Shown: positions 1-11,756 of the stretch, piece by piece
How positions within the stretch are numbered: the stretch's first letter is position 1
Layout: every line of letters begins with the position of its first letter
NCBI GenBank assembly: GCA_021234155.1
Contig: JAJEKV010000102.1
Location: 1,606,456-1,670,455 of the forward strand
DNA: 64,000 nucleotides
Source of the DNA: Isoetes taiwanensis
Lineage: Eukaryota; Streptophyta; Lycopodiopsida; Isoetales; Isoetaceae
Direction: 5' to 3'
Notes under the pieces: model-generated
Databases searched by the model: none
What the model was told of the DNA's origin: nothing
The model's input: the letters and a program-made list of their open reading frames with translations, nothing else
Made by a program: the position numbers and the translations under genes

Positions 1-348
1 AGGCGTGCGAGGCGGGTGGCCATCTGCGTCCGAGCCGAGTTGAAGGGGCGGCTTTTATGCGTTGGCCAGGGACTTGACCCCAAAGACCGCAAAGAGACCG
101 GCGCGTGAAAATTGGCCAAAGTCGGACTGCCGCCTTGAGACATGGAGGGCGTGGGGGGCTGGTCCGGGGAAGGATGCGGGAATTCAGGCAGCCAAACAGG
201 GATGCAGGCACTCCGGCCCCTCGAGTCCCCTCTGAGGGGGGCCCAGCGGCACAGGCATCCACATCTTCCGCTCCCCCTGGGACCACCACTACCACCGGAC
301 CTGAAGTGGCGATGCATGCCACTAAATAGGGATCGTGCCTCAGCGTGG

Positions 349-900
349 TATCCTGGAATTGCCGTGGCTTTCCATGGCGTAAGGGGCCATCTCAATTAAA
401 ATTAAGCCATGGACATGGACCTTATCTTCCTCATGGAAACATGGGAACATCTTGGTCACAGGCTACGATTTGCGAGGATACCGGTAGCTACTCGCGCCTT
501 CAATGAGTGCACCGAAACGAGGACACGGAGGAATTGCGTGTTACTACCGGGCGCCTTGGCCCCAATCGGTCTCCATGTGCAAAGGCACAGGCACAATACA
601 GACACCGTGCGGTCGCGAAAACGGCCGATGGCAGCCCTCTCTTTGTGGCGGCTTGCTACTTCCCACATGCCGAGAGCAACTTTTACCACACGCGCTTGGA
701 TGTGGGCGAGCGGGAGCTGATCTATATGATGACATACGGCGGTCTGGCACAATTGGGCAAGGTCATGTTGCTTGGAGATTTCAATGCGCGACAGGCAGAG
801 GCGAGATCCCCAAAATTCGCACCTCTAGGCGAGGATGTGTTGCAAATGGACCCCTTGAGATGGTTTGGCCAAGGGCCGGATGACGGCCGTTGACACTCTG
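349..900 (+). pseudogene. LINE endonuclease domain, broken
   Basis: This is the apurinic-type endonuclease (EEP fold) that nicks target DNA for LINE insertion. The translation near 349 gives SWNCRGF, the usual N-terminal strand of LINE endonucleases. Around 409-440 comes DLIFLMETW (the metal-binding E region), and around 765-795 comes VMLLGDFNAR, the GDFNA catalytic block. These blocks lie in different frames, so at least two frameshifts separate them. The relation to the downstream RT is clear from order and spacing. Confidence 0.75.
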
Positions 901-1659
901 TATGGCCCGGTACATTTCTTGTTCTTTGGCAAGATCTTTGACTGGTCATTTGCAATGGGCTAGACATGGCTGGATCCCCTCCGGCCGCTTCACTTGTAGA
1001 CAATGGAGAACCGAGGGCGGCACCAAAGGTGTGGTGGATTACGTGCTAGCGGACGAGCAATGCCTACACTTGATCACTGCCTGTGTTATGGGACGGTGGT
1101 AGGGATGAGGAAGTAGACTCCACCATCAGCCCCTTCTTGCGGATAGATTGGCAGGCCAGCAGAGCACCCATTGCCCCAACACCCCATGTACCACGGGTTG
1201 CGTCACGGACTATGATCATCTTGGCGGTCTATGCGAGGATGCTTGAGCATGAGCTCAGGGAGTCTTGCAACTCCCCACACTTCAACGGCCCGGGCGCCCC
1301 GGTGAACCCGGCTCCCTTCGAGGGTAGGGGGCGCGATGCTTTGGGAGAGGCCGCTCGGCGATCCACGGGGGCTGCAACCACCTTCCCGCAATCAATCGGG
1401 TTCGATGGCCGAATGTCGGGAGCTGAAACGATGGCTCCGCCAAGTCTTTGGACCCACCATTAAGCCCATGAGCCGTCCGTCAATACCGCTCCTTCCTCAA
1501 GAGACCAAAAGCCGGGGTACCTTTATGAGAACTCAGCAACGATGTTTGGTCTTCTAGACCGCCACCCTAGGGCCTTACGGAGAAAGGTCTTGAGTAAGCT
1601 TTGCAGACCCACGGGAAATATTACCCGGGAACAATGGGTGAGATACTTTTCGCGGCGGT

Positions 1660-3165
1660 ATGACCCAATGGGAAGCCGGGCACCGGTACCTCCAGACAGG
1701 CCTAGCACCGGTCATTCTTGAAGGGGATGTCATAATGGGCCTAGCAACTAAGCTAGGGGAAGGCGGCAGATTTGGATGGTATGCGGTGAGAGCTTCTCAA
1801 GTGGGCGGACCCCCCAATGGTCCGGTTCTCCACGGCCTCTTCAACGGGGCATTGCAAGAAGGTTTCCCCGCCTTTGGACTACCCGGTAGAGTTGTGCCCA
1901 TATACAAAGCGGGGGACCCCCACGGCCCAGACCAACTATCGTACCATTATGGTCATTCTGTCTTTGCCAAGTTGCTTGCCGGGATTCTTGGCTGGCGATT
2001 GACACTTTGGGCGGAGGATGGAGAAGTCGCGGGCTCTCATGCGGTGAAAGCTTCCGCCCGGCATTCTACTATTGACCATATCTTCACTCTGCGAACACTC
2101 ATAGAGGATAGCCTAATCGGCCTTGAATACATGCGTTGCTTTGTGGATTTTTGCAAAGGCTTTTGACCTGATGGCTGGGGGATAAGTTGTGGGGCATTAG
2201 AGGCGGCTAGGGACCCCGTCGACTTGCGAGAATGCTATATACTGAGACTATCACGAGGCTTGCTCCGTCGTCTCACACTTGTCGGGGGCCCGTTGTTAGT
2301 AGCATTGGGGGTGCGCGGGGCTGCTCTATCCCCGGCGGCTCTTCGGCATTACATTGACCAGCTAGAAGAATGGCTAGGCACCTGAGGCGCCGGTTGATGC
2401 ACCACATAATCCGGCAACTCATATATCTTTGATGATGTTGACTGCTTTCGATATACCCGGAAGGACATGCAACGCCACCCGGATGCTTTGGACACTTTCT
2501 ACCAATTCACCGACATGAGAGTTAACTTGGCCAAGACAAGGGTGTTTCTTGGTCCCATCATCCGGCACCCACGCCTTCCCTCATTCACTTACCCGGGCGT
2601 AGTGGAGGTGGTTCATCTTATAAAGTATTTGGGCATTGAGTTTTCTACTACCACACAGCGGATGCATCCATCGTTATTCTGGGTCACTTCTTGGGGGGGA
2701 AAGCCCTATATGCAATGCAAAACAACATCACAAAGGCGGTTTGTATGCATGGGGTCACCGAGGCACACTTGTTCGAGGGCCTTGGTTGAACCGGTCCTCC
2801 TCTATGGGGGGAAGTGTGGGGGCGGTGATATCCCTCACCACTTGGAACGATCTAGAAAGTCTGAGAAGGCCTTCTTGGCCCGGCACCGGGGAGTGAAATC
2901 CACGGTCCCATATCGAGATCTTGCTCTCGGAGGCAGGGCTTCCTTCCATTCTGAGAGGGCTGCTTGGAGCGTCACATTATTTACTTCGCAGAAGGTGGTG
3001 GCTATGGATGAAGCCCGGCTGCCCAACCTTGCTTTGGCGATGGCGATGGGCCCTGGCGACTCAAAGCCTCTTGGAAAAGACAAGCAAGCCGGTGGTTCTC
3101 GCTATGGAATGTCGCGCACACCTGATGTGGACCGGTGCATACAGGAAGGAACGCGGCCGCCTTGA
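1660..3165 (+). pseudogene. LINE reverse transcriptase and C-terminal region, broken
   Basis: In 1660-2166 the translation has RT finger and palm features: VVPIYKAGD, then DHIFTLRTLIED followed by CFVDF, where other LINEs read FVDFxKAFD; here the frame ends at KGF. The stretch 2467-3165 resumes after the expected YADD region with DMRVNLAKTRV (RT thumb side). It ends with LVEPVLLYGGK and a block resembling the post-RT region of RTE- or Jockey-like LINEs. The catalytic YADD itself is not readable (around 2430 the frame is lost). Frameshifts and stops make it non-functional. Confidence 0.75.
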
Positions 3166-3825
3166 AGCGATTTGGATGCTTGCTTCATGGCCAAGCTTTG
3201 GGATCGCAGAGGCCCTGTCACATGTCAAGGTGGCAAATTATCGACGACAGGTTAATCCCATGCTCACGAGGGGCCCACACAACTACTGCGCACCCATCTA
3301 CCCATGAAAAGCGCGGGGTGATTGCTTCCATTCGCACATGTGCACACCCACCTCCGCATTGGAGACAGGGAGATGGATTCGAGCCGCGTGAGGGCGAGTC
3401 CGGCTTTGCCAACAGCCATTGAGGATGAAAGTCACGCCCTCCGTGCTCGTCCGGGCGTCGAAGCATATCCGGCTCTCGGTATGCTTTCTGCTAGTTGTGC
3501 CCCATCGCCTTTGCATGAGCTAATGAGCATGGCCCCTGTGAGGGCTTGTTGGGATCAGACCTCCTGGAGGTAATGGATACGCGGACTTCGCTTATGCCCC
3601 CCGTCCATAGCATTAACCTCGCTTGTACTTGTGATTATGTATATAATCATGCGGTATGTCGGCATCCTTATTGCTACTAAGGTTTTTCCAGAAAACCCTT
3701 CGAGTGGGGGTTTTAATCACGTAATATCGCTTTCTTTGCTCTCTCTTTGTACTTGGGTCCCATAGGCCAGTTGGTCTCCGTGGACGATAAAATCATATTC
3801 TATTCTATTCTATTCTATTCTTCCT

Positions 3826-6284
3826 TTTATAAGTTGATTCTCACCTTTGTTGCTTGATAAATCATCAGATTGATTAAGTGCATCCGTAAGGTAAAAAATA
3901 TGCATGACACACTCTATTCGTGCATTTATGACAAGATAAAAAAAAGCCTTGCTCACAGGCACTTTGGTTAAGAATGCCATCACCCTTCACATTAAAGGCC
4001 TGTGATGTGCCTTACAGTGGCAACTCCTCATAATCAATTAAGGTTGAATCGTTTGAATTTGGTTTGAATCAACTCTAATTTTTTAGATCATATGAAAAAA
4101 ACATTTTTGCTGAAGACCTGCATTGTTATCCTATTGAAATTGATACCAACTTTTATTATGTGCTTATCAACAAGGCTGTATAAAAAACTAACCCGTGAAC
4201 TTAAACATTCTTATAAGCAAGGTTTTAGGCAACGCATTGCAATGTTGGGCACCCATTTTTAATGTCAAATAATTTAATAGATTGTAATAAATGGTTGAAG
4301 AACCGCTATTTTCACCATTTTAGAGCTACAAAATTGTTCTAAGAACTACAAAATGGTTTAAGAAGCATGTATTGAGAGGTTAAATAGAGCCCCAATTTTT
4401 AGTTGAAGAGCCGAATGGAGAGGTCCATCCCAAAGTTGAGGACAACATTGAGCTCATGTAAACACAACCGTATTCTTACTTATGTGTGGTAACCACATGC
4501 TTAACCATTTCTCTTGAGCTACTTTCATCGAGGTACTTGATTAAAGAATTGACATCATTTCGTTGAGGTACTTGGTAAAGAATTGACATCGTTCGGACTT
4601 ATCATATTGTTTGGTAAAGAGAAATGTTCGCGGCGACCTTGCCGCGATAAATTTCTTGTAGATATAAATTGGGTACGGCTTTCATGTACTATATGGTGAA
4701 TGGGACAATCCCATGAAGCCATGTTAGTGCACCATAGTTCAATTCTAATGATCCCCACCCAAACAACCTCCGTTCCTAGGACCAAGCTCCATCACATTAT
4801 CTAATGGTTTTAGAGGTTAAGAAGTGCAACATCAATATAAAATGTGCACAAAATGAAGTAGAAAAGAAAAGAACTTTATGGACACACACGCTATGGCCTA
4901 TGGACCTTACAAACTGTATGGTTGCCGCTGTGGCGTCTTTATCATAAATGAAGTGGATGCATATCAACTATATGAACGTGCAATTGCCAAAATAAAGTTT
5001 TGTTCCATCAACAAAATTAATACACAAAGGAAAATAACAATACAAAACCAAGCCTCCTTACCTGTAGAATCTGGGTGCACTGTTGATGCACCACTGGATT
5101 CTACAAGTCAAGGGACTGGCAAGAACGCCTGAACCCTTTCTGTTACACAATGCCCAGGTAAGGTAGACTAGATTCTGCAGGTTTCTTAGGGCGAGTTGTA
5201 ATTCTTGACCAGAATGACCAGATTCTCAAGAACAGTGATACATTTACCTAGACGTACAAGAAAATGCGAACTTCACGCATTTATGAGTTCGGTAGAATAT
5301 TGAAAACGAACATGCAATTGCTAGGAAAGATTTGCCTTGTCATTGCAATTAATGCATAAAGGAATTAAGTAGAAAAGGAACTGTCGTCCAATGATTGAAT
5401 TCATTTATATAGTTTTGCTTTTGGTTGCCTTCCAATATAACAATATAGAATATAATAGAATAGAATAGAATGTGTGCAAACCCATGATGCCATGTTAGTG
5501 CCAATGTTAGTGCCATGTTAGTCAATTCTAATGATCCCCACCCACCCAAACTCCATTCCTAAGAATTAGACCAAGTTCCATCGACATTATATGATGTTTC
5601 TTTTGAAGTTAAATAATGGAGGATCAATATAAAATGTATGGGAAATGGATATGAGCGAGCTGTTTCACGGGGAAGTAGAATGGCGATTCACATTAGAGGC
5701 GAGACATTTGTTTGCTATGAAACAATGAGCTGCACAAAACGAAGTAGAGAAGAATCTACCCTCAACTAGTAATGAACTTTATGAATGCAACTTGGACGCT
5801 CATAAATGAAATGGATGCATAGCAACTATACGAATGTGCAATTGCCAAATTAAAGCTTTGTTTCATTAACAAAATCAATACAAAAAGGAAGCTACCAATA
5901 ACATGCCATGCACATTCTATTTGCCATTTATGTGCCAACGTGGGTGCAATTATAACTGCCCAATTTCATTTTTTATATGTTGATTGGAATAGAAGGCACA
6001 ATTTGCGGCAAAACACACATGCACAACTTCAATAGGCGCACTTCGTGTGAAGACTTTTGATCATGGTGCTATAGATTCAAATTTTCACATGGTCATACTG
6101 AATTTTGGGTGAAAGCCAGCCACACAAGCGATTTGGAAAGGGTAAGGGGTAGAAGAAACGCAGAGGATATCTGCATTAACTTGTACAGTGAGGTGCAACC
6201 CCATAACAACATGGCAACTGGGTCGACGATTCCGCCTCCGGAATAGAAAGAGGCACAGCAATTCCGCTCAAGCGGTCACCTGCA
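3826..6284. other. AT-rich spacer with no recognisable gene
   Basis: No ORF here has recognisable domains or coding character. The stretch holds a diverged duplication (listed separately). Near 5440-5472 there is a short run of AGAAT/TAGAA units, which could be the tail remnant of a minus-strand LINE like the one at 330-3825. Nothing else stands out. Confidence 0.5.
4690..5905 (+). repeat. Diverged duplication, period about 0.8-0.9 kb
   Basis: Two blocks recur in the same order. Block 1 is at about 4690-4856 and 5480-5650 and shares CAATTCTAATGATCCCCACC. Block 2 is at about 4943-5043 and 5797-5901 and shares GTGCAATTGCCAAA followed by AAAGTTTTG/AAAGCTTTG. The two copies differ by many substitutions and small indels, so the duplication is old. 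Its nature is not clear. Confidence 0.65.
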
Positions 6285-6316
6285 GGTAAAAATCAATCAG
6301 AACTCCCAGTTCCCAT

Positions 6317-6420
6317 GTTGTGGCGGCATGGAATGTGGTCGCAGATTCCAAACCCGCTCCCGGCTCCCGCCGGTCGCGGGGCCCCTGGAATCTGCTTCCC
6401 ACATTCCATGCCGCCATACA
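6317..6420. repeat. Strong inverted repeat (hairpin) upstream of the GT4 gene
   Basis: The arm at about 6317-6350 contains GGCGGCATGGAATGTGG. It pairs with the arm at about 6388-6420, which contains CCACATTCCATGCCGCC. The arms are about 33 bp with only a few mismatches and enclose a GC-rich loop of about 37 nt. It lies about 420 bp before the GT4 start codon. It could be a microRNA-like precursor, a small foldback element or a cruciform; sequence alone does not decide. Confidence 0.75.
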
Positions 6421-6837
6421 TAAAGTCAAAATGTCCTAGATCTGAAGGTGGTGCATACAGTATGTTGCCATGTGTTAACTCGAAGGAGTGCCGGTGCCCG
6501 TCTAGTGGTGATTCTAGGGTCCGCATGATTCTAGCAGTCTTTGGGTGGCGCAAAGTTTTCCATGGAATCACCACTAAAAGGGCATTTTGTATAATACGTA
6601 AGGTCACATGATATTCTCATGTGCCAAGAAGGTGCATGACTTTGGAGTTAGAAGAATTTTCAACAAAGTAGGACAAACCACCGACAAATTTGTAAAGAAA
6701 ACCCACAATGACTTTTCTACACGGCCACCGTAACGCATTTCTTCAAAAAGTGCCTAACCCTCATTTTGTTTCCCACTTGCAGTTAAGCGCGTATTAGTTT
6801 TTTACACTTCCAGCTCTCCAGACCCATAAAATCTAAC

Positions 6838-8388
6838 ATGTCTAGCTCGGGAGAAGAACGGACACTGGCTATGGCGTCGCCTCGAAAGGACCGGCATAGA
6901 AGCTCTAGATCGACAAATAGTCGGAAATGGTACTGGGTCATTCTAGCTGCACTCTTAATTTCAATTTATGGTTTAGTTTTTACTGGATCTTTCACACCCT
7001 TAAGAGCTGCCGGGCTGGCATCCTTTTCGGATTGCTCCTCTGGTTCACGATTGCATGCTGTTCCATTTAGTGGGGACTTGCGCTCTATGACAAAGGCATG
7101 GAATCACCTCTGTTTTGGAGATGTTGCCAAATCTAAGCTTAGAATTGCATTATTTGTGAAGAAATGGCCCGTGGGTGGAGTCCCTGGAGGTCTGGAGCGC
7201 CATGCCCTTACTCTTCATAGAGAATTAGCAGCCAGAGGCAATGATGTTCATGTTTACACCATTTCGGCAGATGGGGGCGTTGCTGAAGATGTGAATGAGG
7301 GCGGTCTTCATGTCCATTTTGTGCAAGCTAACCAAGGTGGGGGTTTTGACTACAATCATGCTTGGGAAAAATTTCACATAGAAAACAGCAGTCGCCCTTT
7401 TGATGTTGTACACTCTGAGAGCGTTGCCTTGCCCCACTGGAGGGCCAAAGGAGTTGAGAAACTGGCAGCATCTTGGCATGGCATTGGCTATGAAATTATA
7501 CATTCAGAAATTGTGCAGGACCTTATTAGGAAGCCTGGGGAGGCCAGAACTCCTGAGTTGAACAAGGCTTTAACTGAAAGAGTTATAAGAGTTGCAGAGG
7601 AGGTTAGGTTCTTTCCTAGTTACAAGCATCACGTTGCTACAAGTGACTATGTAAGTGATGTTTTGAGGACAATTTATGAGATCCCAAAAGAAAATGTGCA
7701 CACAATTCTGAATGGAGTGGATGAGACCAGATTTCATCCAGATCCACAAAAAGCTGCGGCCTTTCGTCGCAAACATGGAATTCCATTAAATGCAAGCCTA
7801 GTTCTAGGGGCAGCTGGAAGACTAGTGAGAGACAAAGGCCATCCTCTTTTGTTTGAGGCATTTTCTGAAATAACCAAGAGGTATAAAGATGTATATCTGC
7901 TTGTTGCAGGTCATGGACCATGGGGAGAAAGATATGAAGAACTTGCTCCATATGTAAAAACACTAGGGCCCTTGACTCCGACGCAGCTTGCTGAGTTTTA
8001 TAATGCTTTAGACATTTTTGTAAATCCTACTTTAAGGGCCCAGGGCCTGGATCACACTCTTTTGGAGGCAATGCAGTGTGGAAAACCTCTGCTTGCTACA
8101 AAGTTTTCAAGCATCACCCGAAGTGTTATAATTCATGATGATTTTGGCTATACCTTCTCACCGAATGCAAATTCTCTTATTACTGCACTGGGGTCTGCCA
8201 TAAGGGATGGTAAGACCGTGATGCAAAAAAAAGGCCAAATCTGTCTTGAATATGCGCAGCAGATGTTTACAGCTACAAAGATGGCATCAGCTTATGAGAG
8301 GCTATTTCTATGCATGAACAATGAAAGCTACTGCCAATATCCATTGCCTGGTGATTGTACAGTGCAAGGAACCAAGTATTCATCTTGA
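6838..8388 (+). CDS. Plant GT4-family glycosyltransferase, single-exon, type II membrane protein
   Basis: This is an intact 516-residue ORF and the best-preserved host gene in the window. The N-terminus is basic and cytosolic, then one hydrophobic segment (about residues 32-52, WYWVILAALLISIYG) would anchor it in the Golgi/ER membrane. The N-terminal GT-B lobe starts at about residue 101 with LRIALFVKKWP and the loop GGLERHALTLH typical of GT4 enzymes. The C-terminal lobe has GAAGRLVRDKGH, YLLVAGHGPWGER, then NPTLRAQGLDHTLLEAMQCG. The last is the donor-binding EX7E region with Gln in place of the first Glu and the second Glu kept. I recall plant homologues of this clade having similar wording there. 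The donor sugar and acceptor are unknown. The first ATG (6838) is used; a second lies at codon 12. GC and codon use look like a host gene, unlike the flanking repeats. Confidence 0.9.
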   Translation: MSSSGEERTLAMASPRKDRHRSSRSTNSRKWYWVILAALLISIYGLVFTGSFTPLRAAGLASFSDCSSGSRLHAVPFSGDLRSMTKAWNHLCFGDVAKSKLRIALFVKKWPVGGVPGGLERHALTLHRELAARGNDVHVYTISADGGVAEDVNEGGLHVHFVQANQGGGFDYNHAWEKFHIENSSRPFDVVHSESVALPHWRAKGVEKLAASWHGIGYEIIHSEIVQDLIRKPGEARTPELNKALTERVIRVAEEVRFFPSYKHHVATSDYVSDVLRTIYEIPKENVHTILNGVDETRFHPDPQKAAAFRRKHGIPLNASLVLGAAGRLVRDKGHPLLFEAFSEITKRYKDVYLLVAGHGPWGERYEELAPYVKTLGPLTPTQLAEFYNALDIFVNPTLRAQGLDHTLLEAMQCGKPLLATKFSSITRSVIIHDDFGYTFSPNANSLITALGSAIRDGKTVMQKKGQICLEYAQQMFTATKMASAYERLFLCMNNESYCQYPLPGDCTVQGTKYSS

Positions 8389-9294
8389 AGTTTGCTTGCT
8401 GCTAGGTGCTTGGGTTATTTGGGATACAGGAGGACCTGAAAGTCTAAACCATTCAATGTAGAATACAGCCTTTTTTGTGCAGCGCTTTCCTGTCTCCAAA
8501 CCAAAGATGAACCATGAAGATGTTTGTGTAGGGTTGGATCGTGCTGCTGAGCCATTGATTCTTCTGATATTCTAGTCTTCAAAGACAAAACTATATAGAT
8601 ATTTTATATGCGATGTTCATGTACGATAGAGCACAATTGATCCCTCTGATATTCTAATCTTCATTTCCAGTCTTTAAAGACTAAGCATAAAGATGTCATG
8701 TAGATTAGAGCCTTGCATCCTGGCACTGGCCTCTATCCTGTAATCTCAGCAGGATTAGCATAAGTTGACCAGGAACTGAGGGCGCCACCAAAGAAGGGCA
8801 AGAAGAATGGAATTGATTTGTCCACCATGTATCTAAAAGAGTGAAAAGGTAAACATAAAGAAACTAAATTTCCCCCACTAAATTGAATGGGGTATGATTG
8901 TACTGAATGACAACGACAGATCTATTCTTAGTAATTCAGGATTGTACCCAATGGCTCTTTCGTATGTTTGCCATATATTCCCCTAAAGCAGCTGGGGGCA
9001 ATCAAACCAGGTTTTGTCCATGATCTTCATGGCCATTGAGAAACTTTTGCAGGAGTAATAAAATTCCACAGGCCAGAATGATTATACAATATTGTTTCCA
9101 TGATAGTCTTTGTTAGGGAAACAAAAATTTGATGCCTCTTAATAGTAAATGAGAACAAGGCGCTGCGCACGGAGGGTTGCCCTCCGTGGCCGGAGGTTGA
9201 GGTGGCTTAAATCATACTTGAAAGTTATGTTGTTATAATCAATCAAAATTGCTATTTTAGAACATTGTCATTTTGTGAAGGTGATGATACCCAT
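8389..9294. other. 3' flank of the GT4 gene, no gene seen
   Basis: This probably contains the GT4 3' UTR. An AATAAA near 9056 could be a polyadenylation signal but is far from the stop codon. Two similar segments, near 8555-8595 and 8636-8685, share TCTGATATTCTA and a following CTTCA, suggesting a small internal duplication. No ORF is supported. Confidence 0.4.
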
Positions 9295-9324
9295 TTGCAT
9301 CATTAACTCCTCACCAGCCGCACA

Positions 9325-9478
9325 GCAACAATGGCGACCGAGAGTTTACAGGTAAAGAGTAGGTTTGGAGCCATCCGCAGGCGATATCCTAGGTATATTC
9401 CAAAGATATACCTAGGATATGCCAAAAGCCCACTTAAATAAGGGTTTGCCCCCTAGGGGCAACCCAAAAAATGTATTA
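9325..9478 (+). repeat. Repeat copy 1 with a TATACCTAGGATAT palindrome
   Basis: This starts at about CAATGGCGACCGA. It contains ATATCCTAGGTATA facing TATACCTAGGATAT (9386-9421), and then a second hairpin, GGTTTGCCCC facing GGGGCAACC. The same unit recurs about 2.1 kb downstream at 11459-11595 in the same orientation. The pairing looks like the ends or LTR-like parts of an unidentified small element. Confidence 0.7.
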
Positions 9479-9954
9479 ATCCACATTGTGACCAGAGACC
9501 ATTAGTGTTCGTAACAAAAATGCTCATTTTATACCTCTCAAACATTAAAACCAACAACAAAACCAACAACGTGTCTCTCTTGAAAAACAATCAATATGCG
9601 TAAAAGTATTTTTGTTTCGGAAGAGCTATTCGACATAGATGTTGAAGTCAAGAGTGTAATAAAGACAACACGGTATCCTCAAACCTTTACATCATATAAA
9701 CTCCAATGGATCTTGACTTCAACATGCATGATAGATCATTGCAAAGAAGTAATCCAAATGTTTAGGTGAACACCATATTAGTTTAACCTATTCGAGTGTT
9801 TTCCTAGCCTAAGGCCATGTATTGTCCACGTAACATCTTTAGATGGTTAGTGATATTTTGAGTTTCTTGCTCTTTGGGATTATAGCCCTTCACAGACCAG
9901 AGGTTTGTAAGGTCTTTGGATTCGAATTTTTGGCATTTCATTCGCTCTCTCCTA

Positions 9955-10050
9955 TCTTTGTTTTCTTTTTCTCAAAGCCCCCATGACATGAAGTGGGTTT
10001 TGTCTTTGTTTTCTTTTTCTCAAAGCCCCCATGACATGAAGTGGGTTTTG
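9955..10050 (+). repeat. Perfect 2 x 48 bp tandem repeat
   Basis: A 48-bp unit beginning TCTTTGTTTTC and ending GAAGTGGGTTTTG is present twice back to back with no differences that I see. It lies in the region between the two palindrome-bearing repeats. It looks like a recent slippage duplication. Confidence 0.9.
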
Positions 10051-11458
10051 TTTGATCCTCAGGGACAAATACCTGGACAACTTGATCCTCAAGCCATTTA
10101 TTTTACACAAACAGATTAGAACAAATTTTGGCCCTTAATATTGACAACAGGTGCAAGCATTATAAGTGATACATTCTATCTTAAATCTTTTCTACCAATA
10201 CTGCATTACTAAGTCACAGAATTCCCATGATTATATTTCTATCATCAACAATACCTAGCAAGACCTTAACCTACAGAGTGCATCATCGTTATCTAAGATC
10301 AAGAGAACAAAGGAAAGAAATACCTTGACAGTGGCTTGTATTGAACAGAATGTATCCATGAATAAGAACAGTGGTTGCACGAAATCACTTTAATGAATTA
10401 GAGTAGCACGTTTCCACCAAGCAAGACAACCAGGGCATCTTGGCAAGATATTTGCATGCTGAAACCTTCAATACCTATAGAAGCACAAACACAAGACAAA
10501 TATCATCAACATTTAACATCCTCTTAAAAAAATTTGAGAAAAGTAGAATATATACCCTCAAATAAGAGCATCTTGCAGACATGGGTGATGTATCTTAGAA
10601 AAGTATACAATAAGTCCAACACTTTCAATGCATGCATGTCATCCAGTATAACAAAGACAGACGGGCAAGAAGCCAACATAAGTGATTGTATCATGGGACA
10701 TGCATTTGCGGTGGTTGCCAAATAATCTCCTAGTTCTTTGCAGAAGGATCAACTATGCAATAAGAGGCATCAACGCTTAACAACCTCTGACAATATAGAG
10801 CTGCACGAGATAATTCCACCGCAAGATTTAATAGCAACAAATATAAGAAATAGGACCCAAAAACGTAGATGCATTTACTATCAACGTTATAATCCACTAG
10901 AGCAAACATCGGGGCTTAGGGCCCGACTTTAAAGGAAAACCAAATCATGCTTTGCATTGCGCTTACCTCCCACAAATTGTCGAGGATCAAAGCATCAATC
11001 TTGGCTACATTTATTTTCAACCATTAACCGTGATCGCTCTTGTAACTCTCCGCTTAAAATGTGAACATTCTCGAGACTTAGATCTTTCCAAAGATATTAA
11101 AGCACAAATATGAAATGATTCGTCTACGAAGTTAGATTAGCAAGCAAACTTGACATCCACATTTTGCCTCTCGCCACCGGATAAACATTGGGTCGAATCT
11201 GCGAATGCCTCTGCACAAGCATGACGCCATGCCCAAAGCTTCAGTGTGTTGACGACTCCCCTTCCTACTCATCCTAATCCCGCATTCATCCGCTTACTTC
11301 TCCTCTGCCGATATGAAATAGGCGACGCTTAAACTTGGTCCCGAGATAAATTCTTCCACCCCCTTCTTCCAACACCGTTCCCACACCCGCCTTATGAACC
11401 TCATTGAATGCTTTGGCGGTGCCGGTTAACAGTTCCCTACACCACAATAGCACATCAA
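10051..11458. other. No recognisable gene
   Basis: AT-rich sequence between the two repeat copies. The short open frames present have no domain, no homology that I recognise and no coding bias. If the flanking repeats are element ends, this is element interior without recognisable coding capacity. Confidence 0.4.
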
Positions 11459-11595
11459 CAATGGCGACCGAAAGCATTTAAGGTAAGAGTAGGTTTTAGT
11501 AAATAAAGATATCCTAGGTATATTCCAGCATATACCTAGGATATGCCAAAAGCCCACATAAACAAGGGTTTGCCCCCCAAGGGGCAACCCAAAAA
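11459..11595 (+). repeat. Repeat copy 2 with a TATACCTAGGATAT palindrome
   Basis: Partner of 9325-9478. It shares CAATGGCGACCGA, the palindrome (about 11510-11545, with a slightly shorter spacer) and GGGTTTGCCCCC facing GGGGCAACCC. The two copies differ by scattered substitutions and small indels. Confidence 0.7.
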
Positions 11596-11756
11596 CGCGT
11601 TGATGCCCCTTAGTAAACAAGAAAAACACAAACCACTCCAAAACTAGTTTCTTGTGGTCTGAGGGTATTTTTTGTGACGTGTTGAGGTGTTTTTTGGTTT
11701 TTTGCCATTTGTGTCTTTTTTTTAAAGGTTCAGTTGAATGTTTTTTGGGAATTGAT

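Larger units (their letters stand above)
330..3825 (+). mobile_element. Decayed non-LTR retrotransposon (LINE), plus strand
   Basis: The order is endonuclease, reverse transcriptase, C-terminal region, then a pentanucleotide tail. All reading frames are broken by indels and stops, so this is a dead copy. The 5' boundary is not visible; bases 1-330 may be the end of its first ORF (proline- and glycine-rich translation) but nothing there is diagnostic. The tail at about 3795-3822 is a run of TATTC units, a simple-repeat tail rather than poly(A). The family therefore differs from the L1 copies elsewhere in the window. I saw no target-site duplication. Confidence 0.8.

Noticed and set aside
4200-4260. 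Possible further Helitron end (GGCAACGCATTGCAATGTTGGGCACCC)
   Set aside because: The hairpin is imperfect and no CTRRT follows at the right distance.
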